In this document: one piece after another, positions 1 through 9,657 of the stretch
How the letters are laid out: each line of letters opens with the position of its first letter
How positions within the stretch are numbered: the stretch's first letter is position 1
Origin: Lucifuga dentata
Taxonomy: Eukaryota > Chordata > Actinopteri > Ophidiiformes > Bythitidae
Assembly: GCA_014773175.1 (NCBI GenBank)
Contig: VXCM01001448.1
Span: 38,388-102,387, forward strand
DNA: 64,000 bases
Direction of reading: 5' to 3'
The notes under the pieces: generated by a model
What the model was told of the DNA's origin: nothing
The model's database searches: none
What the model saw: only the letters and a program-made list of their open reading frames with translations
Program-made: the position numbers and the translations under genes

Positions 1-390
1 TACTATATTATGATGTATTCCATTATATTAGGTTGTATTTGGCCATGCCATACCATACCAATCTAAATTACATTTTCTTCAGACATGGAAAGTTGCACTT
101 GCTGAAAGACCTGATGGGCTTGATCCTTCTCCTGATGTAAATAGTTCAAAAAAAAAGACAAAGAGTCCTGATCAACAAAGCCTCTCTGTTCGATTATTGT
201 GCATGAGTTGATACTACTCCACTCTAAATGGAGCCACCTAGCCCATCTCCTCAAGGTTAAAGAGTCTGCGCTATTGGCTGAGCTGCACAGGTCAGTGCGC
301 TGGCACAAACAACAAAGGCTGTTTCTGGAGCAGTCCAGACAGGCCTTTCAGTGAGATCAGTAAGGCATGAAGTACTGAGAGACTCTTTAC

Positions 391-394
<4 letters not shown>

Positions 395-454
<60 letters not shown>
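395..454. repeat. (AC)n microsatellite
   Basis: Uninterrupted AC repeat of about 60 bases. The remaining sequence from 1 to 766 shows no recognisable exon. Confidence 0.97.
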
Positions 455-456
<2 letters not shown>

Positions 457-766
457 AGCACTGCCGGAGGGTTGATCAACTCATTCACACCAAAGACTGT
501 CAACTATAAAAAGCAGAAGAATGTAGGAATGTGATTTGTAGTGTGTGTGTGGATCCATGGTCATCCATCCCCCCTCCCCACACCAGCTCTGCACTTCTAA
601 CCCAGTTCATTTTCTCATCACAAGCTGTGATCAAAGTTACTTCATGCCATGTTTGCACAAACCCTGCCTGCTCGTAGTTTACTGAAAAACAGAGGTATAA
701 TGGAGGAGTGCATCTGGAATGTGTGTGCTTATTTGTTCATATGAAGTCATAGATGCCTGTCGATAC

Positions 767-850
767 CTTCTGTTCGTGGCTTATTGACAGAGACTGTAGT
801 CGAGTTGTCATCAGTGCCAAACTTTGCTCAAAGGCAGCCACCAGATTTGC
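767..850 (-). CDS. nav1: nav1 exon 13 (residues 1157-1184), last exon seen in window
   Basis: Acceptor ttcttcttttcag precedes 850; donor gtatcg follows 767. The 84-bp phase-0 exon encodes ANLVAAFEQSLALMTTRLQS then LSISHEQK, matching NAV1 ANLVAAFEQSLVNMTSRLRH. The following exon (expected to encode a segment like ELLDLRETIDFLKKKN) is not found between 1 and 766 and must lie below the window. Confidence 0.92.
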
Positions 851-1803
851 CTGAAAAGAAGAAGAAACCCAAGTGAATAAAATTTCAACCAGAGTAAAAA
901 ACAGGCAACAAACATTTGAAATGGATTCCAGACATTGTACTTTTATTGTACATTTGCGCAATTAGCCATCTGTAAAATAATGCCCTGTAAAAAGAACTGA
1001 ACATGATATAAATCAACTGTTATTTCTGATGATGTCAATTAATGACAGAGCATCATTCAGACTAAAGGAGATCAGTGAATTTACAAAATGGCAGCATATG
1101 CAGGCATTAGTAAAATGGATTTTCTTTGCCCCTTTATCCTGATTTGAGGTGCTGAATAACACTAAAAGGATGAACAGGACGTAAAAATTCAGCTCCTTCC
1201 TAATCTCTTTCCCGAATCTGCCTAGAGCAGAAAAAGAAAATTACTTTTTTTTATTCACAGAATACATTAATACAGTAGAATAATTGATAGAGACCAGCCA
1301 TCAATGCAGCTCATAATCATGATGTGATCCATGTATCTGCTTTCCTCTTTACTGCCTCATTTAATGAGGTCAAACTATGAAAAAAAATCTCCTGGGGTGC
1401 ACAACCACACAGGAATTTGAATGATGTGTACTCTGTTAAGGTATGCATAATGCCTGCGCTGTATTTCTGCACTGAACCAATGGAAATGCAGAGAAGGCGA
1501 TCAAACAGAGATAACCTGGGAAGCAACTTGGCAAGGACAAACATCATACTGCATCTGTTGGTGGATACTGCATGTGTATGCACACGTGTGAGTGTGTAAC
1601 AAAACTAAGTGGCTTGGAAACAGAGTTGGGGAGGGGCTGGCATTATTTTGGGTCTCATATGGATAAGAAAAATGTTGAGATTGCACAGAAATGATCTGTG
1701 ACTGACATAACGCAACTATGGATTATAAATCTCTCTCTCTCTGTCTCTCTAATGTTAAGACCACAAATCTTAACTGGGAAGGTGCCAAACAAACTATACA
1801 TAC
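851..1803. other. nav1 intron, nothing recognised
   Basis: No exon, repeat family or structured element is recognisable beyond simple AT-rich sequence. Confidence 0.6.
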
Positions 1804-1881
1804 ATTTGCTGACAACTGCGTGGTCAAGTTCGCCACCTTCACCTGGGACGATTCCAGCTCCCGCCTCAGTTTACGGATTTG
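1804..1881 (-). CDS. nav1: nav1 exon 12 (residues 1131-1156), coiled-coil start
   Basis: Acceptor tttcctgcacag precedes 1881; donor gtatgt follows 1804. The 78-bp phase-0 exon encodes QIRKLRRELESSQVKVANLT then TQLSAN, matching mammalian QIRKLRRELESSQEKVATLT and SQLSAN. The heptad-like charged helix is the N-terminal part of the NAV coiled coil. Confidence 0.93.
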
Positions 1882-2065
1882 CTGTGCAGGAAAACAGAGG
1901 AGTTACCTGCAGTAACAGCTGAGGGTACTACAGATGACAAGACAAACAACTGACAAGAGTGGATAGAGTTTGTGAAATTTATGACAAACATCTTCTTCCA
2001 CAGAAAACAGGGATGAGCGCGATGGATGAAAGGAAGAGAAGAAGAGCAGGAGAGGCCATGCTTAC

Positions 2066-2089
2066 CTCTCCCTGAATCCTTTCCTCAGC
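2066..2089 (-). CDS. nav1: nav1 exon 11, 24-nt microexon (AEERIQGE, residues 1123-1130)
   Basis: On the minus strand ttccaaag|GCTGAGGAAAGG... reads A-E-E-R-I-Q-G-E and is followed at once by the donor gtaagc. Both flanking exons are phase 0 here, so the 24-nt exon can be included or skipped without a frame change. Mammalian NAV1 has AEERMQSE between SSTYSS and QIRKLRREL, and NAV2/NAV3 have AEEKAHSE, which confirms the reading. It extends the start of the coiled-coil region. Confidence 0.9.
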
Positions 2090-2190
2090 CTTTGGAAGCA
2101 GGGAATAAAAGCCAGGGTGACAGAAAGACAGAGAGTTAGATTAAATAGAGGAGAGGAGAGGAGAGGAGAGGAGAGGAGAGAGGAGATTGC
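2090..2190 (-). promoter_or_regulatory. Pyrimidine tract and UGC motif upstream of the 24-nt microexon
   Basis: On the minus strand a (CTCTC)n tract (plus-strand GAGAG repeats at about 2148-2185) and further TCT-rich sequence precede the acceptor. TGC lies at -11 to -9 (ccctgcttccaaag). UGC just upstream of the 3' splice site is the known SRRM4/nSR100 context of neuronal microexons, and long CU tracts bind PTBP1. Regulation is inferred. Confidence 0.5.
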
Positions 2191-2342
2191 TAACAAGGTA
2201 TTAGGCACACCAAGGGAGGAAGTGTCTGCTCTGTGTACTGTCAAAAATTTGGAAAACACTACTGTATCACAAACACACATAAATAGACACCAAACCACAT
2301 CAGAGCTGTAGCTACCTGAATCTTCATGCTGCTCAAACTCAC

Positions 2343-2395
2343 CGAAGAGTAGCTGGATGAGGCGTTGGAGGCCAAGGAGAGTACAGAGCCATGAA
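2343..2395 (-). CDS. nav1: nav1 exon 10 (residues 1105-1122)
   Basis: Acceptor ctctcttcag precedes 2395; donor gtgagt follows 2343. The 53-bp exon (phase 1 in, phase 0 out) completes a Val codon and encodes HGSVLSLASNASSSYSS, compared with mammalian VHGSVLSLASSASSTYSS. It is too short to appear as a conventional open frame of its own. Confidence 0.92.
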
Positions 2396-2488
2396 CTGAA
2401 GAGAGCAAAGGAAACCAATTCAAAAATCTGAGTTAGAAACTGAGAGATGGTACCGTCTTACAGCAAGACGAAACAGAAAGTGTCTCAC

Positions 2489-2674
2489 CCTCCTCGTTGG
2501 ACTCCCTGTCCCTGAAGGATCCAGAGCGGACCATTCCCATGCTGCGGGGACGTTCAGCCAGCGACAGTGTGCTGCCTAGCGGGGATGCCCCATACAGGTC
2601 CAGAGAGGCGTCATGTGTAGGGATGCTGTTGGAACGAGTCATCCTGGGAGGTCCACTAACAGGGCTGGGAGCTA
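2489..2674 (-). CDS. nav1: nav1 exon 9 (residues 1043-1104), tandem acceptor
   Basis: It encodes APSPVSGPPRMTRSNSIPTH, DASLDLYGASPLGSTLSLAE and RPRSMGMVRSGSFRDRESNE, then a split E/V codon. It matches the NAV1 block RSNSIPTHEAAFELYSGSQM followed by GSTLSLAERPKGMIRSGSFR. Donor gtgaga follows 2489 (phase 1). The acceptor is TAGTAG, so the first exon base may be 2674 or 2671, adding or removing one residue (Val+Ala versus Ala). Length is 186 or 183 bp. Confidence 0.92.
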
Positions 2675-2680
2675 CTAGGA
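2672..2680 (-). promoter_or_regulatory. TAGTAG (NAGNAG) tandem 3' splice site of nav1 exon 9
   Basis: The minus strand reads ctctccTAGTAGctcccag. Both AGs give an open phase-compatible exon differing by one codon. NAGNAG acceptors are a known source of single-residue isoforms. Confidence 0.7.
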
Positions 2681-2835
2681 GAGCAAAGGGGTCAGAGGAA
2701 GGTTAAAAAGGATTACTAATATTTTACATAAAAATAAAAGAATGCATAATTGGCTAGACATTTTAGCACAAATTATTATAGTTAATATTCTTGTACGGTG
2801 TTTGTGAGTGTGTGTGTGTGTGTGTATATACACAC

Positions 2836-2909
2836 CCATACTGGACTTAGACGTTCGGGGCAGGGAGGTGGGTGAGGGCAGCAGTGAAGGAGTAAGAGAG
2901 TCGGTCATA
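2836..2909 (-). CDS. nav1: nav1 exon 8 (residues 1018-1042), short and possibly cassette
   Basis: Acceptor ctgttctcag precedes 2909. A weak donor (atgg|gtgtgt) follows 2836 and runs directly into a CA repeat on the minus strand. The 74-bp exon encodes MTDSLTPSLLPSPTSLPRTS then KSSM. Phase 2 in and phase 1 out fit both neighbours exactly, which is the main support. I do not recognise a close mammalian counterpart. At 74 bp it is not a multiple of three, so skipping it would break the frame unless another exon compensates. Confidence 0.78.
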
Positions 2910-3971
2910 CTGAGAACAGTATGAGAGTGTCTCCTCTCTCCTTTCTCCTTCCCTTCCTCCTCATTCTGGGATGTACCACTGAAACTAGACAGGATGACAT
3001 CATTGTACTCTCATAAATACTCATAAATTAAGAAACTGTTAATGCAGATGTGTTGTTTTGTGTTAGTATTAATTTATGGTACTGTGTAAAAGTCTGGAAA
3101 TATTAATGATGGTGGAAATTGTTATAGGATTAAGTGAAAAATAAGGTGAATTAGTTCAGGTTTCTGTGCTAATGTTTCAGTGTTGTTTACTTAAAGCTTC
3201 TAATCAGACTTTAAATCAACAGTGTAAAGTAATGAACATTTATAACTCAAAGGAATTCTTTGAAATGGACATTTTAGTATTATCTAAGATATTTTCATGG
3301 TACTGTGTTTAAATATTCCTCTACAGACATTCTATGTTAATATACCGTTAAGATACTTTTCCATTTGTCATAAGGTCAGTATGTTTCAGTTAGTGGAAAT
3401 CTGAACAATAATTTGGAAATATGACACTGAAACACATTTTTGAGAGGATTAGGGCAAGCTTCTTAAAATATGACTGACAGGTAAAAAGTCTAAAGCCCTT
3501 TGGGCAGGATTAACACAGACAGAAGAAGAATCCATCACAGGAATATCTGTGTGTGTGCAGATAAAGGACCATGTTCAAACTGTCCAAGCTATCAGCACCT
3601 GACACTCTCATGTATGAGTGTGTGTGTGTGTGTGTGTATCTGCAATAGTGTGCAATAGTGTGTGTCTCTTTACCTTAAACCTTTCTTTGGAAGTGTGTTT
3701 CTGTCTCTGTGAGAACTGTGGAAGACCAGAGATTAAACAATGTCATTACTTAAACACTACAGCAGGGAGTTATTAAACTCTCAGAAACAGTCAGCAGACA
3801 CAAAGAAACAGTAAGAATGGTAGACAGCTGGTGTCAGCCAGTAATTATGTCTTCAGTCACTGAGGCGGTAGCACTGATAATAGGCCTGTAGTAATAATAG
3901 CCTACCAGTCCCTTAGACCGTGTGTGTGTGTGTGTGTGTGTGTCTACCTGCGTACACGAGGTTGTGTTTAN

Positions 3972-4015
<44 letters not shown>

Positions 4016-4669
4016 TACCTGCGTACACGAGGTTGTGTTTACTGGTTATTTAAGTAACTAAAAAGAAATAGTTTTTATAATATGGGCAATATTTGAGTGG
4101 CAACTCATATAGCATTTACCATGAATGAATGATGTATGAAAGGGATGGTAATGATGGTTGGATTTAAAACTGCTACAAAATCCTTGTGACTCACTAGGAT
4201 TTGTATTTTGAGTCAAAAACAAAATAATTCCAGTCTGAAAACACATTTTTAACACTTAGAGCTATTTTTATGTGCACCAATAACACAGACAAAAGTCCCA
4301 ATCAGTGAGTGTGTTCTGTCATGTGCATTTCTGTTGCTACACAGCTACACCTCTTCCTTTAAGGTGTGAACTGTTCTATATCTTTATGAACACTTTTGCT
4401 ATTAAAATGGTTCCACATTTTCACTATGGGAAGCATTTTGTCAAATGCCAAGTGAATCATCTTTCCACTTGGCCAATTGACCACGGGAGAGAAATGTCAG
4501 ACTATATGGCAGAGAACAAAGAGAATAAAATATCCAAGCTGCTCCCTGAACAATAGAAGAGGTTTTTGCTGCTCCATAACTGACCAGTAGGTGGAGCCAC
4601 ATGGCAATATTCAGCATTAATATAACTTGACAAAATGTGTGAATAATTCTGGCCAAAATTGAAGCTCAC
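2910..4669. other. nav1 intron between exons 7 and 8
   Basis: Holds several GT tracts and the duplicated gap at 3971. No counterpart of the mammalian DRNTLPKKGLRY exon was found. Otherwise nothing recognised. Confidence 0.6.
3919..4041. repeat. (GT)n microsatellite with assembly duplication around N 3971
   Basis: A GT tract and the unique sequence ctacctgcgtacacgaggtt occur on both sides of the single N. Probably one locus represented twice. Confidence 0.85.
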
Positions 4670-5185
4670 CTCTCTGTTAGATTTAGCGAGGTCTTGCTTC
4701 CAGAGCTCCAGCTGGCAGGAGGGCATCTGTCTTCCTGCCTGTCTCTGTCTCTAGACTCTGTGCCTCCATAGCTTCTTACCAAACTCTCTCTGTCCTTCTC
4801 TCCCTCCCGGAGCTCTGGGGCCAAGCTCATCTGGAGCGACAGTGACTCCATGCTACGATGCAGTCCAGATAGACGAGGGTAAATCAAAGGAGAGGTGCTC
4901 CCTCCGTTCCCTTCAACCCCAAGAGAAGACACCTGCCTGGGCCCCAATCCTCCTCCTGTGCTTGAGAAGCAGGCTGAAGAGTTGACGTTGAGTATGGGGG
5001 CAGGGCTGGGGGTCAGGCAGGGGCTAGTGGAGCAACCTGCTGAACTGATCAGGTCCTGGAGCTTAGAATAAGGAGGAATCTTAGGAGGCAGGGAGTCCTG
5101 TATTCCAACCTCCAGACTGTTGGAGTTAAGCTTGTCAAGCTGGACCATGGATGGAGGCTTTACCAGGCTGCGCACACCAGATAAT
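4670..5185 (-). CDS. nav1: nav1 exon 7 (residues 846-1017)
   Basis: Acceptor gtttttag precedes 5185; donor gtgagc follows 4670 (phase 2 in and out; 516 bp). It encodes LSGVRSLVKPPSMVQLDKLN, SNSLEVGIQDSLPPKIPPY, CLTPSPAPILNVNSSACFSS and YPRLSGLHRSMESLSLQMSL, then a diverged Arg/Asp-rich and Ser-rich tail ending TSLNLTE. Mammalian NAV1 has matching LDKVNSNSLDLPSSS, CFTPSPAPILNINSASFS and YPKLSGLHRSMESLQMPMSL. The mammalian exon segment containing DRNTLPKKGLRY was not seen between this exon and the next, although the exons join in phase without it. Confidence 0.93.
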
Positions 5186-5318
5186 CTAAAAACAGTAAAA
5201 GACAATGTTGAAAGAAAATTCAGATACTTTACTCATACTTTATTATGTACATAATTTTTAAGTATACTGTACAAAATCACTGCATGCATGTTTTGGTGTG
5301 AGATATAATCCTTGATAC

Positions 5319-6141
5319 CTGTGTGTATTGGGTGAGGGCAAATCGGTGCCCTTGCCACTGCTGGGAGGTCTGAGCCCCTGCAGCTTCATTCCATTTTCTG
5401 AGGGGGTCTGTGCAAGGCTGGCCTTCAGTGACCCGCCTCCACACTCAGAGTCAGATACTACAGCTTTTGCCTTAGCTCTCTCCTTCTCCTTCTCTCTGTC
5501 TGTTTGATTGACAGGACTGGGACTTGGGATTCCACGACCTCCTGCCTTACATGACCCCGTTCCCAAACCAATCCCCGAGCCAGGCTCTTTGAGCTTTGAG
5601 CCTTGGGGGATTGTGGTGGAGGGTTTGATCAGCCCAGAGCCCGTGTCCATGGTTGTGCTTACTGGTCGAGCTGAGCTGGGCCGGGTTAGAGTCAGGGTGC
5701 TTGTTTTCGCTGGGCGAGGCAGAGAGCGGTATTGGAGAGACGTCCTGGCAGTGGGGGACAGAAAGCCACTTGGATCGCTGTTTGACACATCAAGGCTTGT
5801 CTTCCGTCCTCCACCTGCCACTGGTTTAACAGGAATACCTGATATTTTGGGAATCTTACCCACACTTGTAGAGCCACTGGGCATGGCACTGCCACCTGTG
5901 CTCATCACAGTGGGTGCACTGGTATTATTTGTGCCATTACTAGTAACTGTGGTTGGCTTCTTGAAGCCAAAATTTCCACCAGTCGAGGGCCTGACCAGGC
6001 CAGACGGGGGTTTGCGATGCTCTCCAGCACCAGTGCCATTTCGTTGATCTTTACCGGCATCAGAACTGGAGCGCTGAAGACCCGAGGTCTTCACTGCTAA
6101 CCGAGATTTATCCTGGGGCTTCCCGTCTGACTTCACTGTAC
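5319..6141 (-). CDS. nav1: nav1 exon 6 (residues 572-845), large Ser/Pro-rich exon with SxIP motif
   Basis: Acceptor cgtctctag precedes 6141; donor gtatca follows 5319 (phase 1 in, phase 2 out; 823 bp). It encodes TVKSDGKPQDKSRLAVKTSG, LQRSSSDAGKDQRNGTGAGE, KKPPSG-like and RPSTGGNFGFKKP blocks, KIPKISGIPVKP (SxIP end-binding motif SGIP at 5831-5842), GRKTSLDVSNSDPSGFLSP, LQYRSLPRPAKTSTLTLTRP and VNQTDREKEKERAKAKAVVS. The order matches NAV1. The region is basic and low in hydrophobics, consistent with the microtubule-binding part of NAV proteins. Long open frames on the opposite strand here are shadows. Confidence 0.94.
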
Positions 6142-9075
6142 CTAGAGACGGCCAAGGGGGAATGAAAGAAGGAAAAAAAGAAAAAGACATAAGAGCAGCT
6201 TGAATGGTTTACAACTGAACTGTCGTGATTCAGACAAGGATGTGATATCATATCTGAACACCTACAATGTCTGCCTATTTACTGATAAAAACTAAGTAAT
6301 CCTCTGAACAGACAGTTGGGTGTTCAGACCAGACACAGCCAGCTTTACTCTCACAAACACACACACACACATGCAGAATTATCACATACTTACTCTTCTT
6401 TTCCATCCTGATGAGCTAAAACAGTTTTTCCTGGATTTCCAGTAAGTGCGTGTCTGTGTGTCACAGCTGTGGACTGCTGAGATTAACATGAGCAGCATGG
6501 CTGTGGAAAACTGGTGTTCACATTCACACAGTGTGTCTGCGGGTACAAAACTACATGAAACACCCAGTGTAACTGAATTTCTCCGCTCTTGAATAGTCTT
6601 CTGGGAAAGAGGGTGGAATGAAAAATCAGTTTGGGGAGGTTAATGGAAAATGGTGTGATTTGGTCCCCATCGGTACATTTCCCAGTTGGCAAATTAATCT
6701 GACTTATTTGGAAGTTATTATGAGAATGGAGTAACTTAAAGAGTCTATTAGACACATGTGCACTGTTTGCAACACCCACACAAGTGCGTGCACACTACCC
6801 ATGGTCTTAATTTGTATCTAATGGGAGTTATTATAGGAGGTTTATATACAAGGCATTAACACAGTCAAAGAACGGCTGTTGAATGAGACCCACCGGCATG
6901 CTGCCTGGGGACATCTGGAGTCACTTAGAGGTATTTATGAACCCACAAAAGATACACATGCACACACACAGAGGCAGACATATACCTCACACAGTTGCAG
7001 TTGTGTGAGGTATAGTGACTGGATCTTATAACACTGACAACACACTACTTTTGGAGTTCTTTTGTAAATTTGAAAATTGGGTTTACATGACAAGTCATAA
7101 ACTCAAACCATCGTATAACCACAAAGTTGCACAGTCCAAGAAGATTAGGCTGCAGAAACAGACACTGTTGGCAGAGAGAAGCAAACACACACACACTAGG
7201 TGCACATATTAATTCTGACATAAATGAAGCCTGATTTAGTGAGACTGGCAGTGGAGTGAGGCTCATAACTTTGCACAGATTCATATGTAGAACATAGCAG
7301 GAATCACTACTATGTCTCTCCACAAGAAGCCTGCATGTCTGAAAAGGAGATCTGAGCACACTGGTATGGAAACACTAGGCAGAAATGTTGGCATAAAATA
7401 TCTATCACTGACATGAGGCTGAAACCAGCTCATTTTATATTCTCCCTCCCTTAGTCTTGTTCCATTCTAGATCCTCTGTGGTAGAGTGGAAAACGGTGGA
7501 AAGAGGACGTTACAGAATGAAGATGCATTTTACAGTCTTCCTCCTATATAATATATACACTAAGAACCACACACAAACCCAGGATTTATCCTCTTCCCTG
7601 TTGCCTCATATTCCTGTCTATCATTCCCAGCAGTTTCCTGGAGAGACATGCCGTTTCATTCCTGGACTCCATGATTCTGCTGACACCATCTTCCATCAAC
7701 CATCAGACCATAAATGTGTGTGCATCTGTGTTTATTTATGAGTGTGTGAGACACTTGTGCAGAGAGGTGGTTGAGTATGTATGTGTGTGAATGCATCTGA
7801 CATATAGAGAGAGAGGAGAAAAAGAAATGACCATTCAACAGCCAGCTGCACAGTGCTGACAGAATGATGAACACCTTGTCTATCCAAAAAAAAAGAAAAA
7901 AAAAAAAATGCTGTTCCTCCAGAGATCCCACCACAACAGTCCCAGAGCCACAAACGTCCACACATGCATGTATGCACACAATCCCAACAAGCCCCAGAAA
8001 TTATACATTTCAGGCAAGGACAAGAAAAATCTCTCTAACAACTGTCTGGCCCTCAATTGGCTAAATTCACAAGATCCTCAACCACAGTAGAGCTACTAAA
8101 AGCCTCTTCCAGCCTGCTTTTATTTGACTTCAACATGTGATTAATTAGAATCTCAAGCTCAGTGGCAGGCTGACTAGACTTGATAGCAGATTTATACAGT
8201 TCACATCAATAAAAAATAATCGTCTGACACATAGATCACAGCTTGGTTGATTGGACTTGTTTGGCATATCTGTCAATTCAACAGCTGGCATTAGGAACAC
8301 AGACAGCAGCCGTGGAAAGAGGACTGTTTATCCAGCCACTTGCACTGCCTATCTAGACTGGCACAATTAATATCCTGTTGTTCTGGTTGTCTGTATGTAC
8401 TGTATGTGTGTGCATGTGTGCGTGTGCGTGTGTGTGTGCATACATGCTTACATAAACACAACACACAGATGGTGTGCTTAAAAGGCAGCTGCACAGTCCA
8501 CACTATTGTGCTCTTTGTGCGTCAGTGCCAGTGTGTCTGTGTGTGTGTTGGTGTTTGTGCACATGTTGGTGTGTTTCTTCAATTTTAAGTGCGAAGGGCA
8601 ACACTTTTTAAGGCTAGCACAATCAAAGATGTGTATCCATTCACACATACAAACACAGAGGGTCTCTGGTATAGTTGTTTTGGGTACAAAGCCTTTATTT
8701 TAGTGCCATAAATTCTCTATGTTCAGCACAGAAATAAAGCTTGGATAGGAAAGGAGGAAAAAAAGTGTGCGTACGTGTGTGTGTGAGTGTGTGTGTGTAG
8801 TTGGCTGGCAGGAAGGGAGTGGGTGGTGATGGGCATTTGATACATGGCACCACTTTCTAAAGCCCCAGAGGGTGGGCTGCAGCTGTGGATGACTGTGTGT
8901 GACAAAGACAGAGTGTGTCTGTGAGTGTGTGGGTGTGAGACATTGCCAGAAAGAAGAGAAATTTAAAAGACAGCCAGAGAAATGCATCAGTCTGTTTAGG
9001 TTATGAAATCATTTTTTTTTAGCTATCTTTAATACATCTCGTTGTGTGTGTGTGTGTGTGTGTTCTCCCACTCAC
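6142..9075. other. nav1 intron between exons 5 and 6
   Basis: Contains scattered short CA/GT tracts (for example around 8400-8460 and 8770-8800) and an A-rich run near 7888-7909. No gene or clear transposon. Confidence 0.6.
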
Positions 9076-9382
9076 CTGCCACTTTCAGCCCACTCTGAGA
9101 GGTGTGTGTGATCGGAGAAGTTACTCCCACAGGTGGGTTTCTTCCTCCTTTCTTCAACACATTTGGTTGGCCCAGGGTCTGAGGTTTCTTCAGCTCGCCC
9201 TTCCCTCCTTCCAGCCCCTCCCCCTGTGGCCGCGTCTTTTTCCATTTATCGGCCGATTCTGTCTTGAGACTTCCTGTGTCATAGACTCCGCCTCCCAGGC
9301 TCTTGCGGCTGGGTTTAGTATCATCAGTGTCCCAGGACAGACCACTTTCCACCAGAGACCTTTTCTCAGCATCTGTACGCAT
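9076..9382 (-). CDS. nav1: nav1 exon 5 (residues 470-571)
   Basis: Acceptor ctctctag precedes 9382; donor gtgagt follows 9076 (phase 0 in, phase 1 out; 307 bp). It encodes MRTDAEKRSLVESGLSWDTD near its start, SLKTESADKWKKTRPQGEGL in the middle, and GELKKPQTLGQPNVLKKGG then PVGVTSPITHTSQSGLKVAG at the end. Mammalian NAV1 has the same order (RTDSEKRSLAESGLSW, GELKKPISLGHPGSLKKGK, VAVTSPITHTAQSALKVAG). It is a basic, Ser/Lys-rich disordered region. The first methionine is internal sequence, not a start. Confidence 0.93.
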
Positions 9383-9481
9383 CTAGAGAGGAGAAAAGAC
9401 AGTAACACAAAAAACTCTATCAAGAAAATATTCTGTGTATATGAAGTGTGCCATATCTTACTTTTTATATGTTTTTTGTTT

Positions 9482-9657
9482 TATTTTTTCAGGTATTTTG
9501 CCTTTATTGTAGATACGACAGTGTACAGAGTGACAAAGTATGAGATAAGGAAAAGAGAGAGATGAAACAATTACAAAGGTCCCCATTGGAATCAAACCAG
9601 AAACTTTGCCATCATCAGTACATAGTACGCATCTTAACCACCTGAGCAGGTAGATAT
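9482..9657 (-). repeat. tRNA-derived SINE, minus strand
   Basis: The minus strand starts with a tRNA-like head (ctcaggtggttaagatgcg as A box, ggtttgattcc as B box). A unique body follows, then the ending acaataaaggcaaaatacc and a short A-rich tail. This head, body and caataaaggcaaaa ending are typical of abundant teleost SINEs. Boundaries are approximate. It lies in the nav1 intron between exons 4 and 5. Confidence 0.75.

Noticed and set aside
63..308. Minus-strand 81-codon frame as next nav1 exon
   Set aside because: No LRETI-like coiled-coil sequence and no fitting splice sites; the next exon must lie outside the window.
5508..6047. Long plus-strand open frame of 179 codons
   Set aside because: It is antisense to the well-supported nav1 exon 6 and has only the composition expected from a Ser/Pro-rich coding shadow.
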